Source: Microcaldota archaeon (GTDB lineage: Archaea; Micrarchaeota; Micrarchaeia; Burarchaeales; Burarchaeaceae). From it: a stretch of DNA of 8,257 nt. This document shows positions 1 to 6,274 of this stretch, in pieces. The stretch's first letter is position 1. Each line of letters opens with the position of its first letter. The notes under the pieces were generated by a model. The model saw only the letters and a program-made list of their open reading frames with translations, did not search any database and was not told where the DNA came from. The DNA is taken from NCBI GenBank assembly GCA_003660965.1, contig QMVF01000027.1, positions 1 through 8,257 on the forward strand, written 5' to 3'. A program made the position numbers and the translations under genes.

Positions 1-17
1 AATCGTTTATTGATTTG

Positions 18-1553
18 CTATTCAAAGTAATCGCTAATCCTGCTCTGACCTCTGGGTTTTTGCTTTTTCGCCCTCTCTGCCTTTCCTCCCATGCCCTCTC
101 CCTTTTTGCTCCAACCAGCCACCATCTTTCTCATCCTCTTCTCTTTCTTCTGTGCAGCCCAGTATGCTACCTCGTCTCGCGTTCTCTTGGTTATCAAAAA
201 CACGACTTCCCCTGCCTTTGCCCTGCCTGCCCTTCCCCTTCTCTGTATGCTTCTTATTTCGCTCGCAACAGGCTCGTAAAATACAACGCAATCCACACCC
301 GGTATATCCAACCCTTCCTCACCTATTGAAGAAGCAACCAGCACGTTGAACTCTCCCTCCCTGAAACGCCTTATTGTTTTCTGTTGCTCCTTTTGAGTGA
401 CTCCCTTCCGCTTTCCGAGGAACTTTTCCGCATTTATTCCGGCTTCCCGCAGCTCCTCAACTATTTTCTTAACCTGATCTCTGTACTGCACGAATACAAT
501 GTATGTTTTACTCTCATCAGAAACTACTTCTTTCAAACGCTTCATTTTCGGATGCTCTATTTCTATGCTTTTTGCACGCTCCAGCATCTCCTTTATTCGC
601 CTGTCCTCAAGAATGCCCGCAACTGCCTTGCTCCTTTCCCTCCTCTCCTCCATTCTGCTGAAGAACTCCTTGAATGCGCTTATACTCTGTGTTTCAAGGA
701 GCTCGTGGGCGTGCAGAAGATTCATGAGCGCAGCGTGAAGTGAAAGGGCCCTGAATTTTTTCCAAGAATCTCTGCTTCTTAAAATCTTTTTCTGAACTTC
801 CATCAACCCTCTTTTTCCCACTCTTTTTGCATTCGGAAACAGATAGCCGAGCTTACGCAGGGTTCCCACTCTCTTGCTTATAAGCTCCTCCAACGGTTTG
901 CGTATTTCCTTGTACTCTTCAGGAAGCTCAACCTCGATCCATCTCATCTCAACGGGCTTTACATAGGTCTCAACATCCTCGTCACTCTCAACTCTCGTTT
1001 CAACATTCTTAATTTCCAAGCACGCCATGATTTCCTCAATCTTCTTCCTGTCCGCACCCGGAGAGGCGGTGAGACCAAGCGTTTTCACTCCCTGTCTTTT
1101 GCACTCTTCTGCCACGAAGGTATATGCATATTTCCCAACAGTTCTGTGCGCCTCATCAAAAACGCACAAACCATAACCCTTCAAATTTGCAATCTTTTTT
1201 TTCAAATCGTTCTGAACAGTCTGCGGGGTTGCCACCACTATTATCGCCTCCTTCCACTCCCTCTCTCTTCTCTCCGCCTTTTTCTCCCCAGTAAGCAGAA
1301 TTAGATTCTCTTCCGGAACTTCAAGGCTTTCCAGCAGTTTTTTCCAATGCTGCTCTGCAAGCGGTTTGGTAGGAGAGAGGAACAGCACCTTTTTTCCCTT
1401 GCCTAGGATTTTATCAATTACAAGAAGCGCAACAATCGTTTTTCCCAGACCCGTGGGCAGCACAACCAGCGTACTTCCTTTCTCCAGTACGCTCTCAGCT
1501 ATGTTCTGCTGATATTGCCGCGCCTCTATGATTCCCTTCTTTATGAAGCCCAT
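18..1553 (-). CDS. Hef/MPH1-family DNA helicase, nuclease domain absent, C-terminal PIP box
   Basis: A superfamily 2 helicase of the archaeal Hef / eukaryotic FANCM-Mph1 group, which remodels stalled replication forks and branched DNA. In the 511-residue product I see motif I PTGLGKT (33-39), motif II DEAH (133-136), motif III TAS (162-164), a helical insert at about 215-330 typical of Hef between the two RecA domains, and in the second domain SSIGEEGLDIPG (408-419) and motif VI QRRGRAGR (437-444). Euryarchaeal Hef continues into an XPF-type nuclease plus helix-hairpin-helix domain; this protein stops after a Lys/Arg/Gly-rich linker (about 468-502). The last residues, QSRISDYF (503-510), fit the PCNA-interacting consensus Q-x-x-h-x-x-a-a, with Q503, I506, Y509 and F510. 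The start ATG follows a TATA box by about 30 nt, so the transcript is nearly leaderless. The stop is TAG. The histone gene is divergent. The family call is firm; the in vivo substrate is inferred. Confidence 0.93.
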   Translation of the reverse strand: MGFIKKGIIEARQYQQNIAESVLEKGSTLVVLPTGLGKTIVALLVIDKILGKGKKVLFLSPTKPLAEQHWKKLLESLEVPEENLILLTGEKKAERREREWKEAIIVVATPQTVQNDLKKKIANLKGYGLCVFDEAHRTVGKYAYTFVAEECKRQGVKTLGLTASPGADRKKIEEIMACLEIKNVETRVESDEDVETYVKPVEMRWIEVELPEEYKEIRKPLEELISKRVGTLRKLGYLFPNAKRVGKRGLMEVQKKILRSRDSWKKFRALSLHAALMNLLHAHELLETQSISAFKEFFSRMEERRERSKAVAGILEDRRIKEMLERAKSIEIEHPKMKRLKEVVSDESKTYIVFVQYRDQVKKIVEELREAGINAEKFLGKRKGVTQKEQQKTIRRFREGEFNVLVASSIGEEGLDIPGVDCVVFYEPVASEIRSIQRRGRAGRAKAGEVVFLITKRTRDEVAYWAAQKKEKRMRKMVAGWSKKGEGMGGKAERAKKQKPRGQSRISDYFE

Positions 1554-1608
1554 AACACCACAAGGTCGAGCATATGCCTATAAATAATTTGCAGCCCTGA
1601 CTCATTCC
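1554..1608. promoter_or_regulatory. Shared divergent promoter of helicase and histone genes
   Basis: A 55-bp gap between two outward start codons. One AT-rich element, TATAAATA at 1579-1586, reads as a TATA box in both directions (TATTTATA on the minus strand). Its centre is about 26 nt from the histone ATG at 1609, the archaeal TATA-to-start distance, which predicts a leaderless histone mRNA. It is about 30 nt from the helicase ATG at 1553, leaving a leader of only a few bases. I see no other TATA-like element in the gap. A single box serving both genes is inferred from spacing. Confidence 0.65.
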
Positions 1609-1806
1609 ATGCCCGAAATACCTAAATCATCCGTGGAACGCCTTATAAGGGCGGCGGGTGCGAAAAGGGTAAGCGGAGAGGCAGCAATCTCACTTGCACG
1701 CATCCTAGAGGATATGGCATCTGACATTTCCCTCAAGGCAGTTAGGCTTGCAAAGCATGCGGGCAGGAAAACAGTTACTGCAGAAGATATCAGGCTTTCG
1801 AAGTAG
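1609..1806 (+). CDS. Archaeal histone (HMf-type)
   Basis: A 65-residue single histone fold that wraps DNA into archaeal chromatin as dimers and longer polymers. The length is the family norm (HMfA/HMfB are about 69), with no tails. Diagnostic features: an N-terminal PxxxVERLIRxAGAxRVS helix (about 5-22), a long central helix (about 24-50), and the C-terminal AKHAGRKTVTAEDI (48-61). The last includes the R53-x-T55 DNA-contact pair, H50 and D60 at the dimer-dimer interface, and the conserved KTV loop. There is no Shine-Dalgarno sequence; the ATG lies about 26 nt past the TATA box, so it is probably leaderless. The TAG stop lies inside the 3' end of the convergent phosphatidyltransferase gene (17-bp overlap, 1790-1806), so the two transcripts are antisense at their ends. 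Assignment is near certain. Confidence 0.97.
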   Translation: MPEIPKSSVERLIRAAGAKRVSGEAAISLARILEDMASDISLKAVRLAKHAGRKTVTAEDIRLSK

Positions 1807-2410
1807 TTCTTATTACATAGCTAATTCTTTGAATCACGGTTATGGATGCAAGAAGCGCAGCAAGTGCCAGGGCATAGCTTAGATATAGCGGAGAATAGAG
1901 GCAGCCAGCAACCATTCCAGCAAAAATTATTACCAGCCTTTCAGCCCTTTCCAAAAATCCAGGCATTCTCTTAACTTGCTCCTCATCCAGTGCCTTCCTG
2001 TGCTCTGCATATGCTCTGGCATAGCTGGTCATTACAGTACCTGAGAACAAAACAACCGCCGCCCACGCATAGCCTGGAATTATGAATGTTTCAACTCCGT
2101 ATAACATCAGACCAAACAGAAGGAGCGCTTCCACGAGCCTGTCAATCATTCCATCCAAATATGCTCCAAGAGCAGTCACCCTTCCCGTAACCCGAGCAAC
2201 TCCTCCATCCACCACATCAAGCAGGGCGGACAGCGCAAAGCACCCAAGCGCCTCAGGCATACTTCCTTCAACCAACAGCCAAAAACCTGCGAGAGCAGGA
2301 ACTATTGAAAGCACAGTCCATGCATTCGGTGTTATTGGTATGCGGGAGAAGACGATTCCTATGCCTATGCTCGCTCTTTCAGCCAGCTCTGCAAATTCTG
2401 ATTTAAGCAT
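1790..2410 (-). CDS. CDP-alcohol phosphatidyltransferase, probable archaetidylinositol phosphate synthase
   Basis: An integral membrane enzyme of 206 residues that should join an alcohol to CDP-archaeol with release of CMP. The full family signature is present: D65-x2-D68-G69-x2-A72-R73-x8-G82-x3-D86-x3-D90, whose four aspartates hold the two metal ions and act in catalysis. About six hydrophobic segments follow the family pattern. The alcohol is not shown by the motif. Because inositol-phosphate synthase and an inositol-phosphatase homologue are in the same operon, L-myo-inositol-1-phosphate is the best guess, giving archaetidylinositol phosphate, as established for Methanothermobacter. Glycerol-phosphate or serine remain alternatives. 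The ATG directly abuts the TGA of the upstream phosphatase gene (no spacer), and a strong ribosome site GAGGGG (2415-2420, read on the minus strand) lies 4 nt before it inside that gene. The stop is TGA. The 3' end overlaps the histone gene by 17 bp. Confidence 0.88.
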   Translation of the reverse strand: MLKSEFAELAERASIGIGIVFSRIPITPNAWTVLSIVPALAGFWLLVEGSMPEALGCFALSALLDVVDGGVARVTGRVTALGAYLDGMIDRLVEALLLFGLMLYGVETFIIPGYAWAAVVLFSGTVMTSYARAYAEHRKALDEEQVKRMPGFLERAERLVIIFAGMVAGCLYSPLYLSYALALAALLASITVIQRISYVIRTTSKA

Positions 2411-3202
2411 TCAACCCCTCGCAATCTCAAGCATCTTTTCATGAATCTCCCTATTCGCACCAGCAACTATTGTGAAATATTCATTCACGTTCTCCAGTCC
2501 AAACTCCAGCTCTTCCCCTTTTTCATTTGTAACTATGCATCCTGCATGCTTCATAAGCGCAGGCCCGCACGCATGAACAGTTGAAAGCGTCATATTAAGA
2601 TTAAGATAGCCTTCAAGAGAACCGCACGCCACATACGCCATTTCCAAAAGCGCAGGCCCGTACCGCCTTATATCCTTTGAGTATTTGAGAGCCTTTGCCC
2701 TTGTCGAATCTGAAACCGGTTTTGCACCTGGTCTGTAAAAATCAATTGCAAGTATTGCCTCGGAAATGTCTTTAATCTCACTAGCCCGCATCTCCCTTTC
2801 ATTCCTCCACGCGCCTTTGCCTTTATGCGAGTAAAACTCATCACCAGTTATGAAATCATAGATGTATGCTTCCTCCACCCCGCACAGCCTGCTACCGGGC
2901 CTTGCTCTCGCAATTCCAAGCACATAGCTCTTCATTCCACGCTTGTAATTCTCGGATGCATCCAGAGGGTCTACCACAAAAAGGTGCTTGGGGCTTTTGG
3001 AAAAGCTTTTCAACCCCATTTCCTCACTCGCCACTATGCATGCCTGCTTCTTCAGCTCATTCAAGATCACTCGCTCCAAATCCACATCTACCTTCATGGT
3101 CTTCTGCCCAAGTGGATTTTCTCCTACTTCTTCCGAAGTGCTGGTGCTTAATGTTTCACTCGCTTCTTTTGAAATTTTTCTACAGGTGTTCAAAAAATTC
3201 AA
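2411..3202 (-). CDS. Inositol monophosphatase-family protein with altered metal site, TTG start
   Basis: A member of the IMPase/FBPase metal-dependent phosphatase superfamily, 263 residues, the usual length. Seen: KVDVDLE (37-43), the acidic pair in ASEEMG (E60, E61), and the DPxD box as DPLDASENY (78-86), where Gly-Thr of the usual DGT is Ala-Ser. The C-terminal motif, normally WDxAAG with a metal-binding Asp, reads TVHACG (207-212), so V208 or V209 occupies the Asp position and no Asp is nearby. The protein may therefore bind one metal fewer or act on another substrate. In context the likely substrates are inositol-1-phosphate or archaetidylinositol phosphate (inference). The start is TTG at 3202, overlapping the upstream TGA as TTGA. 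It is chosen because the next in-frame Met (residue 36) would remove the first helix, and because GGTGAG (3206-3211, minus strand) lies just upstream. Translation is probably coupled. Confidence 0.87.
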   Translation of the reverse strand: MNFLNTCRKISKEASETLSTSTSEEVGENPLGQKTMKVDVDLERVILNELKKQACIVASEEMGLKSFSKSPKHLFVVDPLDASENYKRGMKSYVLGIARARPGSRLCGVEEAYIYDFITGDEFYSHKGKGAWRNEREMRASEIKDISEAILAIDFYRPGAKPVSDSTRAKALKYSKDIRRYGPALLEMAYVACGSLEGYLNLNMTLSTVHACGPALMKHAGCIVTNEKGEELEFGLENVNEYFTIVAGANREIHEKMLEIARG

Positions 3203-3639
3203 GTGCTCACCAAAATACCGCCCACCACAACAAAAACAGCTCCAGAGACAACCCTTATCATCTCCGGCTGAGTGGGAAGCTCTTTCAACAGAAGAATGCC
3301 CAATCCAACCACAACAAGTGTATTCATGTTGAATATGGGCGTTAGCCTAGATGCATCTGCACCCCCTGCAAACGCCTTCAGCACCATTATAGTTCCAATT
3401 GCCCAGCACGTGCCCGCAGCCATTGCAGTGAGAGTTGCGGCGTTGTTCTGGGGCATTGCAACCCCGCCCTGTAACAGGAAGTACGCTGCAAAGGTAAGCA
3501 TAATTCCAACTCCCACGAGCAACCCTGTGGTTTTAGGCTCTAGTCCGAAATAGCCCGGTCCGCTTGCAACCTTGTTCAAAAGCGTGGAAAGCCCGAATGC
3601 AACTGCAGCAAGAATTCCGAACAACACCCAGTTTTCCAT
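3199..3639 (-). CDS. Half-size EamA/DMT-superfamily membrane protein
   Basis: 146 residues with about five hydrophobic segments (roughly 4-25, 38-57, 66-90, 102-120, 126-144). This is one EamA domain rather than the ten-helix duplicated form of most drug/metabolite transporters. The segment PIFNMNTLVVVGLGILLLKE (101-120) followed by a Pro and a GGILV-type last helix is the typical end of an EamA repeat. Half-size members must work as dimers; known examples in the wider superfamily (SMR, ArnE/ArnF) export cations or flip lipid-linked sugars. It lies between the inositol-phosphate synthase and phosphatase genes, so a role in moving an inositol compound or the finished lipid is plausible but unproven. 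The ATG is 4 nt past the synthase stop, with a good ribosome site GAGGTGA (3644-3650, minus strand). Its own TGA overlaps the next start by 4 nt. Confidence 0.82.
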   Translation of the reverse strand: MENWVLFGILAAVAFGLSTLLNKVASGPGYFGLEPKTTGLLVGVGIMLTFAAYFLLQGGVAMPQNNAATLTAMAAGTCWAIGTIMVLKAFAGGADASRLTPIFNMNTLVVVGLGILLLKELPTQPEMIRVVSGAVFVVVGGILVST

Positions 3640-3643
3640 AGGC

Positions 3644-3650
3644 TCACCTC
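3644..3650 (-). promoter_or_regulatory. Ribosome binding site of the EamA gene, inside the end of the synthase gene
   Basis: Read on the minus strand, GAGGTGA covers the last coding bases and stop codon of the inositol-phosphate synthase gene and lies 4 nt before the EamA ATG at 3639. It matches seven bases complementary to the archaeal 16S 3' end. Within-operon genes here have such sites (also at 2415-2420, 3206-3211 and 5682-5688), whereas first genes mostly lack them. Confidence 0.7.
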
Positions 3651-4735
3651 TCGCGCTTTCCAGCTATGAATTCCTCAACCATCTGTCTGGCTATTGAATC
3701 AGGATATTGTACTGGAGGGTGCTTCATGAAATAGGCACTTGGTGAGATCAGCACACCGGCCGTATTACGGTCAAGCGCGAGCTTGGCGCACCTTATAGCA
3801 TCCACCATTATTCCTGCGCTGTTCGGTGAATCCTCTACATCTAGCTTCACATCAACCTTAACCGGAACATCACCAAACTTCTTTCCCTCCATTCTTATGA
3901 AGCACAGCTTCTTGTCCTTCAGCCATGGCACATAATCGCTGGGTCCTATGTGAATGTCGTCCTTGGGAAGCGGCATCATCATCTGCGATTGAACTGCATC
4001 CGTCTTGCTTATTTTCTTGTTTTTCAAGCGCGAGCGGTCGGTCATGTTAAGGAAGTCAGTATTCCCTCCAACATTGAGTTGGTAGGTCTTTTCAACCTTA
4101 ACTCCCCTGTCCATAAACAGACGGGTAAGCACCCTGTGCAGTATGGTTGCGCCCACCTGCGACTTGATATCATCCCCTATAACCGGCAAACCTGCCTTTT
4201 CAAATCTCTTCACCCATCTGCCCTCCTCTGCAGATGCGATGAAGGATGGGATTGCATTTATGAAAGCACAGCCTGCTGCAAGCGCTTCCCCTGCATAAAA
4301 GCGCGTAGCCTCCTCGCTTCCAACAGGCAGATAGCTTACGAGGATTTCAGCGTTGCTCTTCTTCAACACTTTCTTAACATCACAAACCTTCTGTTTTTGA
4401 TCAATTAGAATTGTTTTCTGAGTGGTGGATGCCAGTCCATCAAGCACCGGCCCCTTTTCAACCTCCACACCCATTTCGCTTACTTCAGAAAACCTGGCCG
4501 TACAATTGGGCTCAGCAAATATTGCCCATGCAACATCGGAACCCACCTTCCTTTTGTCTATATCAAAGGCAGCCACAATCTCGATATCCGAAATACTATA
4601 CCCTCCTATCACATTGTGCATCAGCCCAGGAGTTGGAGGCGAGTTCCCGTCAACTTTTTTGTAATATTTAAGCCCCTGCACAAGGGAACTTGCACAATTA
4701 CCCACTCCAACTATTGCAACCCTTATTTTACCCAT
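3644..4735 (-). CDS. myo-Inositol-1-phosphate synthase (inositol-3-phosphate synthase)
   Basis: An NAD-dependent cytoplasmic enzyme that converts glucose-6-phosphate to L-myo-inositol-1-phosphate, the first step of inositol lipid synthesis. The roughly 363-residue length matches the short archaeal/actinobacterial type. Seen, numbering from the chosen ATG: the Rossmann dinucleotide loop VGVGNCASSLVQG near the N-terminus (about 9-21), SYLPVGSEEATRFYA in the middle (about 134-148), GDDIKSQVGATILHR (about 187-201) with the catalytic lysine region, LNVGGNTDFLNM (about 220-231), and SPNSAGIMVDAIRCAK near the C-terminus. I chose ATG at 4735 over the in-frame TTG at 4744. The protein then begins directly at MGKIRVAIVG, an AGGT ribosome-like site lies 9 nt upstream, and the predicted transcription start (about 4742) falls after the TTG. 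It is the first gene of the four-gene inositol-lipid operon. The stop is TGA. Function is very secure. Confidence 0.95.
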   Translation of the reverse strand: MGKIRVAIVGVGNCASSLVQGLKYYKKVDGNSPPTPGLMHNVIGGYSISDIEIVAAFDIDKRKVGSDVAWAIFAEPNCTARFSEVSEMGVEVEKGPVLDGLASTTQKTILIDQKQKVCDVKKVLKKSNAEILVSYLPVGSEEATRFYAGEALAAGCAFINAIPSFIASAEEGRWVKRFEKAGLPVIGDDIKSQVGATILHRVLTRLFMDRGVKVEKTYQLNVGGNTDFLNMTDRSRLKNKKISKTDAVQSQMMMPLPKDDIHIGPSDYVPWLKDKKLCFIRMEGKKFGDVPVKVDVKLDVEDSPNSAGIMVDAIRCAKLALDRNTAGVLISPSAYFMKHPPVQYPDSIARQMVEEFIAGKRER

Positions 4736-4794
4736 AACATCCAAACCTTTTAATTTCGTTAAACTATTTAAACTTTATTAAAATAATAATAGCA
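4736..4794. promoter_or_regulatory. Shared divergent promoter of inositol-lipid operon and PadR regulator, with direct repeat
   Basis: The only clear TATA element is the near-symmetric TATTTAAA at 4765-4772, readable both ways. Its centre is about 26 nt from the regulator ATG (4795), predicting a leaderless mRNA, and about 26 nt from 4742 on the other strand, just before the synthase ATG at 4735. The heptamer TTAAACT occurs twice at a 9-bp interval (4759-4765 and 4768-4774), the second copy lying over the TATA box. A regulator bound there would block both promoters. Operator function is inferred. Confidence 0.6.
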
Positions 4795-5103
4795 ATGCTC
4801 AATACAGCCGCTACCAGAAGGCTCCGAACCTCGCTCACTACAGGAAATATGTGGATTCACATACTTTCCCTGCTCAAGCGCAAGAAGCTTTATGCATATA
4901 ATCTGCGCAGTGAGATGCAGAAGCACGCAGGCTTCTCCCAGGGAATGATTATGAACTATTTGATACTTTACAAGCTTGAGGCAGAAGGCCTAATAAGAAG
5001 CGAGTTCGAGGGAAGGCGCAAATATTACTACATAACTGTGAAGGGAAAAGCAGCACTCTCTGATGCAAAAGCCTATTTGCGCAAGCTTGCCTCCACGCTC
5101 TAA
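4795..5103 (+). CDS. PadR-family winged-helix transcriptional regulator
   Basis: A 102-residue DNA-binding protein. After a short basic lead (1-18), the winged helix runs through WIHILSLLKRKKLYAYNLRSEM (20-41), the recognition helix region around 47-66 (YLILYKLEAEGLI), and the wing with EFEGRRKYYYITVKGKAAL (70-88). The last segment (89-102) is a single helix, so the large C-terminal dimerisation domain of PadR-s1 proteins is missing. This is the short PadR-s2-like form common in archaea, and no ligand domain is seen. It is divergent from the inositol-lipid operon across 59 bp, so control of that operon and of itself is the natural guess. It is probably leaderless. The stop is TAA, ending exactly where the stop of the convergent MarC gene begins (5103/5104), with no spacer. 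Family assignment is good; the target is inferred. Confidence 0.88.
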   Translation: MLNTAATRRLRTSLTTGNMWIHILSLLKRKKLYAYNLRSEMQKHAGFSQGMIMNYLILYKLEAEGLIRSEFEGRRKYYYITVKGKAALSDAKAYLRKLASTL

Positions 5104-5676
5104 TTATGCGTTTGTAAGCCCTGTAATTATAAATTGAACTGCAAATGCAACCAGTATAAGGCCCATTATGTGGGAAGTTATTATCATACCTGTTCTTCCC
5201 ATAAGGCGAGAAACTGACTCGGAATATATCATTCCTATAGTTATAAGCACAAGCATGATTAGCATGGCTATTATTGTAATGATTGCTCCCACTTGGTTTG
5301 CGAGCAAAATCGAAAGCGAAAGCGTTCCCGGACCTGCCATCAATGGGCTGGCAAGTGGTATGCTTGCAGGATCTTTGGTAGAGTCAACAAAGCCCCTGCT
5401 TATTCCAAGGCCCTTGCGCATTCCAAACACACACAGAACCAGCCCTCCTGCTATTTGAAAACTACTTATCCTTACTCCCAGCAACTTCATTAGCGGATCG
5501 CCGAACAATATGGCTCCTATTGCCAGCATCCCTGCAATGCTTGCAGCTCTTATCGCCATCCTCCTGCATTCTTTTTCATTTTTTCCTTCTGTAAACGCCA
5601 TGAAATATATTGGAATTGTAAGGGGATTAAGCACGGCAATATATGATACAATAGCAAAGAGCATTTCCTGCATCAT
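5104..5676 (-). CDS. MarC-family integral membrane protein (second copy)
   Basis: 190 residues with about six hydrophobic helices, the standard MarC (COG2095) size and layout. Seen: the N-terminal AVLNPLTIPIYFMAFT (14-29), corresponding to the family DP/NP loop; SFQIAGGLVL (72-81); and the central PLMAGPGTLSLSILL (about 109-123), with the GPG that divides the two three-helix halves. MarC proteins were once thought to mediate multidrug resistance; that was withdrawn and no transport substrate is established. The gene begins with two adjacent ATG codons (5676 and 5673); a ribosome site GGGGGTG (5682-5688, minus strand) lies 5 nt before the first, which I take as the start. It lies 13 nt after the other MarC gene and is presumably co-transcribed with it and RNase Z. 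The stop is TAA. Confidence 0.9.
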   Translation of the reverse strand: MMQEMLFAIVSYIAVLNPLTIPIYFMAFTEGKNEKECRRMAIRAASIAGMLAIGAILFGDPLMKLLGVRISSFQIAGGLVLCVFGMRKGLGISRGFVDSTKDPASIPLASPLMAGPGTLSLSILLANQVGAIITIIAMLIMLVLITIGMIYSESVSRLMGRTGMIITSHIMGLILVAFAVQFIITGLTNA

Positions 5677-5689
5677 TCCTACACCCCCT

Positions 5690-6265
5690 TCACATTCCTA
5701 CTGCAGCTCTTACGAATTCAATCGCAATAGCAGCCAGCACCAACCCGCTAATTCTGGAAGAAACTTCAATTCCAGAATGACCTATCTTATTGTAAACGCC
5801 TTCAGAATAATGCAAAACCAGCCACATTGCAGAGCTTGCAAGCACAACCGCCATCACCGTGTTCCACACTCCATATATTGAAGCCAGAATTATGGCAGCA
5901 GTGAGTGCCCCCGGGCCAGTTATTAGTGGAACGGCTATAAGCACAGCAGCAACATCTATCTTGCTTTCCTTGGCCTGCCCATAGTTCATACCAAGAACCA
6001 TGAGTATGGATATAAGGAGCAGCATCAGGCCTCCTGCCACCATAAAGCTCTGCATGGTCACTCCTATCAGCTCAAGAAAAGGAGGGCCTGCGAACATGAA
6101 TGCAATCAGCGAAATGCCTGCTACTGTTGTGGCCTTGCTTGCAGAAACATGCCTGCGTCTGCGAGGTACTTTCTTGGTAAGCACAATGAATGCGGGCATG
6201 GATGCAAACGGATCCATTATTACAAAAAGAACAACCGCTGCCCGGGTTATAAGTTCAATATCCAT
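5690..6265 (-). CDS. MarC-family integral membrane protein (first copy)
   Basis: 191 residues, about six membrane helices. The N-terminal VIMDPFASMPAFIVLT (15-30) is the classic MarC Asp-Pro loop. A basic cytoplasmic stretch PRRRRH follows (34-39), then SFMVAGGLMLLLISI (73-87) and VPLITGPGALTAAIIL (112-127) with the GPG hinge. It is clearly related to, but well diverged from, the MarC protein encoded 13 nt downstream. The pair is therefore an old duplication or two families kept together, and a heteromer is possible. It follows RNase Z by 9 nt. The TAG of RNase Z runs into AGGTTTGAAAT before this ATG, so AGGT is the likely ribosome site and the genes are probably co-transcribed. The stop is TGA. 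The substrate is unknown. Confidence 0.92.
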   Translation of the reverse strand: MDIELITRAAVVLFVIMDPFASMPAFIVLTKKVPRRRRHVSASKATTVAGISLIAFMFAGPPFLELIGVTMQSFMVAGGLMLLLISILMVLGMNYGQAKESKIDVAAVLIAVPLITGPGALTAAIILASIYGVWNTVMAVVLASSAMWLVLHYSEGVYNKIGHSGIEVSSRISGLVLAAIAIEFVRAAVGM

Positions 6266-6274
6266 ATTTCAAAC

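Noticed and set aside
18..1806. Genome-wide reassignment of TAG to a sense codon
   Set aside because: Helicase, histone and RNase Z all end with TAG exactly at expected family ends, so TAG serves as a normal stop here at least in most genes. Only a context-dependent exception at 7771 stays open.
2866..3345. 159-codon plus-strand open frame, and similar long frames at 384-743, 3950-4408, 6000-6566 and 6149-6742
   Set aside because: They lie antisense to well-recognised genes, have no promoter or ribosome site, and their products are low-complexity with no family features.
4736..4744. TTG at 4744 as start of inositol-phosphate synthase
   Set aside because: It lies at or before the predicted transcription start and directly abuts the AGGT, whereas ATG at 4735 has a usable ribosome site and starts at the conserved sequence. 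It is not excluded.
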